The translations under genes and the position numbers were made by a program. This document shows positions 36,146-43,339 of a stretch of DNA of 64,000 bases, in pieces (positions within the stretch are counted from its first letter, which is position 1; each line of letters opens with the position of its first letter). This DNA comes from Fervidobacterium_A thailandense (lineage in GTDB: Bacteria > Thermotogota > Thermotogae > Thermotogales > Fervidobacteriaceae), in assembly GCF_041505935.1 (NCBI RefSeq), contig NZ_CP140110.1. One strand, given 5' to 3'. Under the pieces are notes generated by a model that was not told the origin of the DNA, ran no database searches, and was given only the letters and a program-made list of their open reading frames with translations.

Positions 36146-36421
36146 TCAAAATTCCACGTGAAAATCTTTGTATTCTTGCTCTGGCAAGTCGAATTCTTCA
36201 ATATCGGAAACGTAACTCCATCCGTTTCCTTCGAGAATTCTCCTTTTCAGTTCGTTGAGTTGTTCCGCATTACCACCAGCCACAACGGTAACACTGCCAT
36301 CCATTTCGTTTTTAACATATCCTCTGACGCCCAACGCTCGCGCCACGTTCTTTACAAAGTGTCGGAACCCAACACCTTGGACGATTCCACGAACGACCCA
36401 TTTTTTCCAAAATATTGTCAT
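36146..36421 (-). CDS. acyP: Acylphosphatase
   Basis: The protein of 91 residues has the acylphosphatase core VRGIVQGVGFRHFV (catalytic Arg) and GYVKNEMDGSVTVVAGG (catalytic Asn). It hydrolyses acyl phosphates such as carbamoyl phosphate and 1,3-bisphosphoglycerate. The ATG at 36421 follows GGGGGGAAAG at seven-base spacing; the longer frame is not family-like. Confidence 0.93.
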   Translation of the reverse strand: MTIFWKKWVVRGIVQGVGFRHFVKNVARALGVRGYVKNEMDGSVTVVAGGNAEQLNELKRRILEGNGWSYVSDIEEFDLPEQEYKDFHVEF

Positions 36422-36458
36422 AATCTTTCCCCCCAGTACAAGCGTATCCACCGCTTTT

Positions 36459-36486
36459 TTTATAGCACAAATTTGGTAAAATTCAA
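36459..36486 (-). promoter_or_regulatory. Candidate acyP/purA promoter
   Basis: On the minus strand TTGAAT and TATAAA are 16 bases apart, about 38 bases before acyP. Confidence 0.45.
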
Positions 36487-36503
36487 CATATGTGTACAAT
36501 AGT

Positions 36504-36532
36504 TTGCAAAACTACCTACTTTTTGATATAAT
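36504..36532 (+). promoter_or_regulatory. Promoter of the oadB operon
   Basis: TTGCAA and TATAAT are separated by 17 bases, about 58 bases before oadB. It is nearly back-to-back with the acyP promoter. Confidence 0.65.
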
Positions 36533-36589
36533 TTTCATAAGCTGGTCGATCAGCGCACGGAATGATTCGGAAAGGAGACGACCCGGTAG

Positions 36590-37699
36590 ATGGTACCTCT
36601 CGGGAATCTGATCATGATCCTGGTGGGCTTAGTTTTGATATATTTGGCGATAAGAAAAGAATACGAGCCCACTTTGCTCCTCCCCATTGGTTTTTCGACC
36701 ATCCTCGTCAATATTCCAGGTTCGTCTGTGTTGGACCAGGCACTTGATGGGGTACTTCACCGTGGAATTTTAAACATCTTTTTCGATGTGGGAATTTCAA
36801 CGGAGATCTTCCCGCTCCTAATATTCATTGCGATAGGTTCGATGATCGATTTCGGCCCCCTGTTTGAGTATCCCGTAATGTTCCTTTTTGGAGCGGCCGC
36901 GCAGTTCGGTATATTTGTCACGATGGTTGTTGCAACGCTTGTCGGTTTCGACATCAAACAAGCGGCATCGATTGGAATAATCGGAGCAGCGGACGGTCCG
37001 ACAGCCATATACGTTGCCGGTAGGTTCGCAAAGGAGTTGCTCGGTCCGATCTCGGTTGCCGCTTATTCTTACATGTCTCTGGTGCCCATTATCCAACCTC
37101 CCGTTATAAAAGCACTCACGACAAGTGAGGAAAGAAGGATCAAAATGGTGTTGAGGCAGAAGAAGGTGAGCAAAACCGTAAGGATAATCTTTCCGATAGC
37201 GGTGACCATCGTCGCAAGTTTGGTGGCACCGAGCGCGGCGGCGCTTATCGGTTTTTTGATGTTCGGAAACTTACTCAAAGAATCTGGAGTGGTGAACGCG
37301 CTGGCTAAGTCGGCGCAAAACGAACTTGCAAATCTTGTAACGATATTTCTTGGGCTTTCGATAGGTTCAACGATGACCGCGGATAAGTTTCTCCGACCTC
37401 AAACGTTACTCATCCTACTCATGGGACTACTGGCCTTCATTTTTGATACGGCCGGTGGGGTGCTTTTTGCCAAGTTTTTGAATCTTTTCTTGAAAAATAA
37501 GATAAACCCCATGCTCGGTGCGGCGGGAATTTCCGCATTTCCCATGTCCGCGAGGGTGATTTACAAGATCGCACGCGAGGAAGATCCTACTAATTATCTC
37601 TTGATGCCAGCCGTCGCTGCGAACGTTGCCGGGCAGATCGGTTCAGTTTTAGCTGGAGGAATATTGGTCATGCTCGTGACCGCGTTCGGAGGGAAGTGA
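36590..37699 (+). CDS. oadB: Sodium ion-translocating decarboxylase beta subunit (copy 1)
   Basis: The 369-residue membrane protein has about 9-11 helices and OadB/GcdB/MmdB signatures: the repeated QAASIGIIGAADGPTAIYVA (with the sodium-binding Asp), a PIIQPPVIKALTT segment and GNLLKESGVV. The beta subunit pumps Na+ outward while an attached alpha subunit decarboxylates a biotin-bound acid. No alpha subunit is nearby. A 54-residue gamma-like gene follows after four bases. The ATG follows AAAGGAG at about 14 bases; an in-frame stop lies just before it. Confidence 0.92.
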   Translation: MVPLGNLIMILVGLVLIYLAIRKEYEPTLLLPIGFSTILVNIPGSSVLDQALDGVLHRGILNIFFDVGISTEIFPLLIFIAIGSMIDFGPLFEYPVMFLFGAAAQFGIFVTMVVATLVGFDIKQAASIGIIGAADGPTAIYVAGRFAKELLGPISVAAYSYMSLVPIIQPPVIKALTTSEERRIKMVLRQKKVSKTVRIIFPIAVTIVASLVAPSAAALIGFLMFGNLLKESGVVNALAKSAQNELANLVTIFLGLSIGSTMTADKFLRPQTLLILLMGLLAFIFDTAGGVLFAKFLNLFLKNKINPMLGAAGISAFPMSARVIYKIAREEDPTNYLLMPAVAANVAGQIGSVLAGGILVMLVTAFGGK

Positions 37700-37703
37700 A
37701 CCG

Positions 37704-37868
37704 ATGGGTTCGGAAGTAATTACAGCGCTTAAGATTGCGATACTCGGGTATGTTCTGTTAATCATTTCTCTTTTTGCATTTTCCGCGCTTACGGAAATCT
37801 TTGTGAAGCTAATGAGAAAGATAGACGAACGGGATTCACAAAAAGAGCAGCCTCAAGAGGATCAGTGA
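37704..37868 (+). CDS. OadG-like gamma subunit, 54 residues
   Basis: This small gene reads MGSEVITALKIAILGYVLL then one transmembrane helix ending ALTEIFVKLM, and a very polar tail (KIDERDSQKEQPQEDQ). One N-terminal helix followed by a charged tail fits OadG-type gamma subunits, which tie alpha to beta. It starts four bases after oadB with GGAGGG about 10 bases upstream. The C-terminus lacks the zinc-binding His cluster of E. coli-type OadG. Confidence 0.7.
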   Translation: MGSEVITALKIAILGYVLLIISLFAFSALTEIFVKLMRKIDERDSQKEQPQEDQ

Positions 37869-37927
37869 AATAAAGCCAAGTTTTGGGAAATGTGCTTAAG
37901 AAAACTAAGAAAACTTGGAGGTGTTTT

Positions 37928-38575
37928 GTGTTGAATATGGAAAAACAGAATAAGGAAAACATTGGAAGAAAACCGAAAGAGTTCGAGCACTACTACACCG
38001 AGGAGCCGACATCGAAGTTGAAGGTGAGGGAAGTTACGCTGACTTTGAAAAACGGCCATACTTACAAGTTTAAAACACCAACCGGGGTGTACTCCTACGG
38101 GGCAATAGACAAAGCTACGGAGATTTTGATAAACCACCTGAATCCAGTGAGCGGAAGGGTACTTGACATCGGGTGTGGGTACGGTGTTATCGGGATAGTC
38201 CTAAAAAAGGAAAATCCTCAAATCGAGATTTGCATGTCGGACATAAATAAGAGGGCCGTTGAGTTCGCTAAGATAAATGCGAAGGATAACAACGTCGAGG
38301 CTGATATTAGGCAGGGGCATCTTTACGAACCTTGGAACGGTGAGTTGTTCGACCACATCGTTTCCAATCCACCGATAGTTGCTGGTAAAAGTGTTTGGAT
38401 GGAATTAGTGAGGGGGGCATTCGAACACCTCAAACCGGGTGGAACGCTCCAGCTGGTGGCTTACCACAACAAAGGTGGTGAGCGGATAAGGAATTACATG
38501 AGGGAAGTTTTCGGGAATGCGGAAGATATTTGGAAAGAGGGCGGAATACGCATTTATCTTTCGGTAAAGAGTTGA
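37928..38575 (+). CDS. Class I SAM-dependent methyltransferase (RsmC/MTS type)
   Basis: The 215-residue protein has the SAM motif RVLDIGCGYGVIGIVL, an acidic strand end (ICMSDINKRAVEFAK) and SNPPI, the motif of N-methyltransferases. KNGHTYKFKTPTGVYS precedes the fold. This matches the MTS/RsmC domain family, which methylates guanine in 16S rRNA or related targets. The exact target is unknown. The GTG at 37928 has GGAGG six bases upstream. A downstream ATG at 37937 is the alternative. Confidence 0.85.
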   Translation: MLNMEKQNKENIGRKPKEFEHYYTEEPTSKLKVREVTLTLKNGHTYKFKTPTGVYSYGAIDKATEILINHLNPVSGRVLDIGCGYGVIGIVLKKENPQIEICMSDINKRAVEFAKINAKDNNVEADIRQGHLYEPWNGELFDHIVSNPPIVAGKSVWMELVRGAFEHLKPGGTLQLVAYHNKGGERIRNYMREVFGNAEDIWKEGGIRIYLSVKS

Positions 38576-38599
38576 AAAAATCGTAGAGGGTGTTCGAAG

Positions 38600-39268
38600 T
38601 TGGTCATAGAACTTCGGGACGTATCGGTTGTTTTCGAGAAAGGTACGGATCTGGAGAGGAAAGTGTTCGAAAGACTGAACCTATCTTTTCAAACGAGTTC
38701 TTGTATTCTCCTGGTGGGGGAAACCGGCGCTGGAAAAACGACGCTGATTAACTTGTTAGATCTGCTCATTAAACCGAGCACTGGAACGATGCTTTACGAT
38801 GGAATTGATCCGTTCACAAATCCGTACGAATTTCGAAGGAAATTCGGTGTTGCTTTTCAAATCCCTGAACGCCAATTTTTCAACGAAACGGTTTACGACG
38901 AAATAACTTACGCGTGTAAAAATTTTAGGGTGCCGTACGATAAAGAGAAAATCTTAAAAGTACTGGAACTTGTTGGTTTGAGTGAGAGTGTACTGAAGAA
39001 ATCGCCTTTCAAATTAAGCGGTGGTGAGCAGCGAAAAGTCGCTATCGCTTCCATTCTACTTCACGATCCGGAATTTCTCATGTTCGACGAACCCACCGCA
39101 GGGCTCGATCTAAAAGGAGTACTTTCAATATTGAGCATTCTCGAAAGTTTCAGAAAAAGTGGAAAAGGATACCTTGTTGCCACGCACGAACCTGAAATTT
39201 TTTCCGGATTGTTCGATAAAAGAATCGAAATCAAATCGGCAGGAATAGTAGAGGTGGAGTCGTTGTGA
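38600..39268 (+). CDS. ABC transporter ATP-binding protein (EcfA/CbiO-like)
   Basis: The 222-residue ATPase has Walker A GETGAGKTT, a Q-loop FQIPERQFF of the energy-coupling-factor type, signature LSGGEQRKVAIA, Walker B FLMFDEPTAGLD and the switch His in VATHEPE. The Q-loop form suggests an ECF-type importer ATPase. No EcfT or S component is adjacent. The last four bases overlap the pilC start (GTGA), so the two proteins are probably made together. The start is TTG behind GAGGGTG. Confidence 0.88.
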   Translation: MVIELRDVSVVFEKGTDLERKVFERLNLSFQTSSCILLVGETGAGKTTLINLLDLLIKPSTGTMLYDGIDPFTNPYEFRRKFGVAFQIPERQFFNETVYDEITYACKNFRVPYDKEKILKVLELVGLSESVLKKSPFKLSGGEQRKVAIASILLHDPEFLMFDEPTAGLDLKGVLSILSILESFRKSGKGYLVATHEPEIFSGLFDKRIEIKSAGIVEVESL

Positions 39269-40470
39269 ACTTCCGATACAGTGGCATTGATCGAACAGGT
39301 AAAAAGGTAAAAGGCCAGATAAGTGCTGAAAGTGTCAAACAAGCTATTGAAAAACTCAGAAGCCAAGGAATAATGGTTACCGAATTGCAACCGATAGAAT
39401 CTACCGTTAGGCAAACGGGACCAAAAAAAGTAGTTTTTCAGCCTCGGCTCAAGGACATCGTGCTCTTTGCAAGGCAGCTTGAAACGATGATTTCGGCTGG
39501 TATCAGGTTGGCGGACGCCATCGTTACCCTTTCTGAGCAGGAAATTTTCAGCAAGAAATTTAGAAATGCTCTCAAAGAAATAGCTGCGGAAATGAAGGGA
39601 GGTAAATCCTTCTCGGAGGCATTACAATCGCAGGGAATATTTGACCAAATCTTCATAAACATGGTAAGAGCGGGGGAAGAGGGTGGTGTCCTCGACGTAA
39701 CGATGAAAAAAGTTGCGAATTACTACGAAAGCGTGAACCGTCTAAGGGAACAAGTAAAATCCTCCATGGCTTATCCGATGTTCATTCTCGGTTTTGCGGT
39801 TGTTGTGGTGGTCGTTATTTCTGTTTTTATACTTCCAAGACTTATTTCGGTATTTGGTACCACCCCGACTGGAGGGATTTTGGCGTTTCTCATGTTACTC
39901 AACCGTCTTTTCACACAGCGTTGGTACGTGGTTGTTCCTATCGTTGCCGGTATAGGAGCGGCGTTAAGGGTGTTCTTCCAGACCGTTTACGGAAAACAAG
40001 TTATAGACTTCTTCAGTAACTTGGTACCGCCAATTCGAAAGTTGAGACAGAAGATGGCAAACGAGCGGTTTACAAGGACCCTCGGTGTTCTTGTTAGTAG
40101 TGGTGTCAGTCTACCAAGTGCCCTCGAAATGGCAGCAAAGGCTTCCAACAATCTTAAGTTCATCGAGATTATTTCAAAGGTGAACGAGCAAGTCAAAGCT
40201 GGAAGTAGCTTAAAAGAAGCGTTGAAGAGAACTGGATTGTTCCCACAGATGATTTACGAAATGGTTGGAACCGGTGAGGAAACAGGTCGACTCGATTTGG
40301 TTTTAGAGAAGGTTGCCGATTTCTACGAAGAGGAGATATTAACAGACACGAAGAAACTCGTTAGCTTGGTTGAACCTATGCTCATCGCATTTGTTGGTGT
40401 ATTCATTGCATTCATAGCATTCACCATGTACTCAACCATATTCTCTATGCAAAGCCAATTTGGCAGATGA
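39265..40470 (+). CDS. pilC: Type IV pilus/type II secretion inner-membrane platform protein
   Basis: The 401-residue protein shows the duplicated T2SSF domain of PilC/GspF. An N-terminal segment (MNFRYSGIDRTGKKVKGQIS) precedes two copies of a cytoplasmic helical domain: ARQLETMISAGIRLADAIV...GGKSFSEAL...MVRAGEEGG and LGVLVSSGVSLPSALEM...AGSSLKEAL...MVGTGEETGRLD. Each copy is followed by membrane helices. It forms the inner-membrane base of the pilus/secretion machine. The GTG start overlaps the ABC ATPase stop. The pilus ATPases PilB/PilT are not in this window. Confidence 0.93.
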   Translation: MNFRYSGIDRTGKKVKGQISAESVKQAIEKLRSQGIMVTELQPIESTVRQTGPKKVVFQPRLKDIVLFARQLETMISAGIRLADAIVTLSEQEIFSKKFRNALKEIAAEMKGGKSFSEALQSQGIFDQIFINMVRAGEEGGVLDVTMKKVANYYESVNRLREQVKSSMAYPMFILGFAVVVVVVISVFILPRLISVFGTTPTGGILAFLMLLNRLFTQRWYVVVPIVAGIGAALRVFFQTVYGKQVIDFFSNLVPPIRKLRQKMANERFTRTLGVLVSSGVSLPSALEMAAKASNNLKFIEIISKVNEQVKAGSSLKEALKRTGLFPQMIYEMVGTGEETGRLDLVLEKVADFYEEEILTDTKKLVSLVEPMLIAFVGVFIAFIAFTMYSTIFSMQSQFGR

Positions 40471-40528
40471 CAGAGGAAATTCATGACAGCAAGGGGGTAT
40501 TTTTCTGCTTACTGAGATACTTATATGC

Positions 40529-40834
40529 GTGCTGATTAGTATCCTTCTTCTAACCATGTTCATCGTACCAATCGCAAAAGGATTCAATGTCTCACTGGAT
40601 GGATACATTTTTGAGGCAGCGCTTTACGCCGGGCTCTGGAAAACAGAACTGCACAAAAATTATATTAGTGAAAGCTTATGCGAGTTGAGAACACCGTCAC
40701 TTAAAATCATTCGTAGGCAGTCGGAACCTTGTTTGAAGGGGTTGTATATAGTACCGTTCCACTATGTAAAGGCTGGGACTTTTTATTCTGGAAGAACGGT
40801 GGAACCGATTTTATTTAAAATTGGGGGGAAATGA
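40529..40834 (+). CDS. Pilin-like protein with a disturbed N-terminus
   Basis: The 101-residue frame from GTG 40529 starts inside a hydrophobic helix. Extended upstream the same frame encodes FLLTEILICVLISILLL, which looks like a pilin N-terminal helix with its Glu, but no ATG, GTG or TTG precedes it. An ATG at 40483 has GAGGA at good spacing and gives the leader-like peptide MTARG in the frame one base off. It then stops at 40515. GGGGG (40493-40497) and TTTTT (40500-40504) lie between. Removing one base in either run joins the two parts. The C-terminal part has two Cys. The stop overlaps the pilM-like start by four bases, which supports translation through this frame. Confidence 0.6.
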   Translation: MLISILLLTMFIVPIAKGFNVSLDGYIFEAALYAGLWKTELHKNYISESLCELRTPSLKIIRRQSEPCLKGLYIVPFHYVKAGTFYSGRTVEPILFKIGGK

Positions 40835-41778
40835 ACTTGAGAATTCTTCAAAAGAGGGTTGTGGCTTACAATTTTTCAGATGTAGGGTTGCCGACCAAAA
40901 ATCTCGAAGTAGCCTTTGCGAATGTCAGAGGTAAGAATTTGAAAATAACGGATTACGGGAAGATAATGAAATACCCGGATTTGGAAGATGTCGTCGTTGT
41001 AAATCTACCATGGGATATTCTCAGGACGGTGTTTTTGGAGTTACCACCCGTTCCAAAAGAACAGGACCGGTTGAATTTGGCAGCAATTGAGATTAAGAGA
41101 CTGTACGATTTTATTTCGGATGTTGAGGTAGCACTGCTTCCATCGGTTGGTGGTAAACAGCTTGCCATCTTCGTTGAGAAAACGGATTTAAACAGGTACC
41201 TCAGTACCATCAACATCGGAATAGAACCTGACGTTGCCTACCCTGACTTGTTTTCGGAGTTACTCCTTGTGCAAAAGTTTCCTGGTTACTGGGTGTATTT
41301 CATCATGGGTAAAGCAGTTTCGGGTACAGTGTTGATGTTTGGTGACATGATTCTGAACATCAGAATCCACGAAATGGCACTGAACACCGTTGATAGGATC
41401 GTTCTCGAAGAAACAGGATTTGAACTCTGCGAAATAGAGAAGAGTGAGAATTCAGAATTAATCGAAAGGGCTGAAAAGATAGTTGAGAGTTTGATAGGTG
41501 AACTGATAACGGAAGCAGAGAGAGAGGTTATAATAACCGTTAACACCACGGATGTTGAGAAGGTTGCGATCGATCAGATTGAAGGTGTAGTTTTTTTAGC
41601 GAATTCCAAAATAATCTCGAACTCGTTGTTATCGACCGAGTATGAAGGATTTCTGAGGCGAAAACTCACGAGTCCCTCTCTCAAAATCGATATTCCGAAA
41701 GACATTTCGCTTTCAATTGCCGGACTCCTGTATAGAGGGGGGTTAGAGTTTGGAAAAGTTAAATCTTTATCGTGGTAA
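40831..41778 (+). CDS. PilM-like actin-fold protein (divergent)
   Basis: The 315-residue protein sits where PilM belongs, before PilN- and PilO-like genes and a secretin. Its strand pattern (VVAYNFSDVG at the N-terminus, DVVVVNLPWDILRTVFLELPPVP) fits the actin-like PilM/GspL cytoplasmic domain. The usual PilM ATP-binding motifs are weak, so it is a divergent member. The EIKRLYDFISD segment matches the PilM helix that begins FEA(R/K)xxI-P-type. It has GGGGGG upstream and overlaps the pilN-like gene by 29 bases. Confidence 0.65.
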   Translation: MNLRILQKRVVAYNFSDVGLPTKNLEVAFANVRGKNLKITDYGKIMKYPDLEDVVVVNLPWDILRTVFLELPPVPKEQDRLNLAAIEIKRLYDFISDVEVALLPSVGGKQLAIFVEKTDLNRYLSTINIGIEPDVAYPDLFSELLLVQKFPGYWVYFIMGKAVSGTVLMFGDMILNIRIHEMALNTVDRIVLEETGFELCEIEKSENSELIERAEKIVESLIGELITEAEREVIITVNTTDVEKVAIDQIEGVVFLANSKIISNSLLSTEYEGFLRRKLTSPSLKIDIPKDISLSIAGLLYRGGLEFGKVKSLSW

Positions 41779-42313
41779 GGTTAAAGTACTAAAAATAAGA
41801 ACTCTTATTACACTCCTCTTCATTTCTTTACTTCCTTCGCTGGCAATTTTGATCTTCTCTGCCCAGTGGAAAGTATTCCTTGTGGATCAGCTGATCCGTA
41901 AATATCCATTGGTGTTTAATAACATAAGCGATTTCAAACCAGAAAAAATAGAAGAACAAGTGAAAACTTTAAAACTTTCTGTTGAGCGTCGATTAAATGA
42001 AATGAGGGAAATCGTAAGAAATCTTCAGGTTTACGTCGGAGAAGTTAGAAATAGCTCATACTTTTTGCGTGTATTCTCATATTTTTGCTCGAGAATTCAG
42101 AACAAAATTTTCTTGACCTCTTGCTATTACGATGGCAGCCGAGTTTCAATGGATTTCTACGAATATGGCTACGAGACGCAAGTAGAAACACCACTGTGGG
42201 TGGAAACTATGAAAAAAGTATTCCCAAAAAAGGTGGAGCTTAAACTTTTGGAGGAACGCAAATTTTTGGGAGATATGAAATACTTCAGATACTTCCTGGA
42301 GGCGGAGAAGTAA
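41750..42313 (+). CDS. PilN-like inner-membrane assembly protein
   Basis: The 187-residue protein begins MEKLNLYRGKVKV. The short N-terminal L-N-L-Y motif of PilN (binding to PilM) is followed by one membrane helix (LITLLFISLLPSLAILIFSA), a coiled coil around residues 55-95 and a periplasmic domain. This is the PilN/GspL layout. The TTG start has GGGGGG six bases upstream. Confidence 0.7.
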   Translation: MEKLNLYRGKVKVLKIRTLITLLFISLLPSLAILIFSAQWKVFLVDQLIRKYPLVFNNISDFKPEKIEEQVKTLKLSVERRLNEMREIVRNLQVYVGEVRNSSYFLRVFSYFCSRIQNKIFLTSCYYDGSRVSMDFYEYGYETQVETPLWVETMKKVFPKKVELKLLEERKFLGDMKYFRYFLEAEK

Positions 42314-42314
42314 A

Positions 42315-42737
42315 ATGGCCTTAGTCAAGAGAAGGACGGCGGTGTTGATTACTTACTTGGTTTTCTTTGTTTCTCTGGGGCTAAGCTTGTTGTATCTTTA
42401 CAATTTTGTGGTTGATTTCCATTCGCGGATGGATACGGAGATTGGAAACTTAAACCGCCTCATCATACAGCTCCAAAGCATGGAGAAAGAATTAGCTGAA
42501 CTTGAAAACTTCAGAGAAAATATTGTCAAATCACCGAAGTTTGACATTAACGGCGAACTTCAAGCCAAGGATTTATCCGATATATTGATGCAGATTCTTC
42601 AATCCGAAGTCGTTGAATTAAATTACTTGATGATTAGCTGCGAAACTCCGGAACCGATAATCTTCGATGAAAAGGAGTACACGTTTAAGGTGATTCTGAA
42701 GACAGGAGGAAGTGTCAGTGGCGGCGAAGATCAATAG
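42315..42737 (+). CDS. PilO-like inner-membrane assembly protein
   Basis: The 140-residue protein has one N-terminal membrane helix (VLITYLVFFVSLGLSLLYLY), a coiled coil (EIGNLNRLIIQLQSMEKELAELENF) and a short ferredoxin-like periplasmic domain. Position and layout match PilO, which pairs with PilN. It is shorter than most PilO proteins. It starts one base after the previous stop, with GGAGGCGGAG upstream. Confidence 0.65.
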   Translation: MALVKRRTAVLITYLVFFVSLGLSLLYLYNFVVDFHSRMDTEIGNLNRLIIQLQSMEKELAELENFRENIVKSPKFDINGELQAKDLSDILMQILQSEVVELNYLMISCETPEPIIFDEKEYTFKVILKTGGSVSGGEDQ

Positions 42738-43323
42738 GAGAACGCTTATTCTCTTAATTGTGATGATTGTTGTGTGGGTTGTTGCGATCTTTGTTTTGCT
42801 GAACATGAACAGATCTGCTTCGACGAATATACAGCCACAAGCACGAGCTGATGCGAATTCTTCTCAAGTAAGTATCGCTGAAGGGACACCTGAGGGTGTA
42901 TTGCAACAGTCGAACGTTGGTCAAACAACGAACTCAAACATTGCCACGAGTACGCTAAATTTACCAACCGAAAAAGAAATTTTTGAGGCAAGCTTTGTGA
43001 ACTTTTTTTCTCCTTACGTGATTAGACTAGATCATGAACAATTTGATAGTGCTCTATCCAGTACCGTTTCCAGTCAAAATGATAAATTGATCGAAGACAC
43101 TACCTCTCCAGATTTTCAATACATTGGTTATATGACTCAAAAATCGGAAGGAAAAGAATTGAAAAAGGTTTTCCTGCTAATCAATGGTGAGTACGTGGCC
43201 GGTTTTGAAAATGAACTCATTGGCGGCCGTTACAAGCCGATACGGGTCTTTCATTCATTTCTTATTTACCTCGATACTCAGGATGGTCGCATCAAGAAAG
43301 TTGGTTATCTTGGAAATCAATAA
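42718..43323 (+). CDS. PilP-like single-pass protein
   Basis: The protein of about 201 residues has one N-terminal membrane helix (LILLIVMIVVWVVAIFVLLN), a Ser/Thr/Gln-rich linker (residues 30-85) and a small C-terminal beta domain (YIGYMTQKSEGKELKKVFLLI...GRIKKVGYLG). PilP uses such a layout to connect the PilN/O pair to the secretin. No lipobox is present, unlike classical PilP. The GTG at 42718 fits the SD AGGAGGAAG best, while the GTG six bases upstream is an alternative. Confidence 0.6.
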   Translation: MAAKINRRTLILLIVMIVVWVVAIFVLLNMNRSASTNIQPQARADANSSQVSIAEGTPEGVLQQSNVGQTTNSNIATSTLNLPTEKEIFEASFVNFFSPYVIRLDHEQFDSALSSTVSSQNDKLIEDTTSPDFQYIGYMTQKSEGKELKKVFLLINGEYVAGFENELIGGRYKPIRVFHSFLIYLDTQDGRIKKVGYLGNQ

Positions 43324-43339
43324 GAAGGGGGATCGCATA

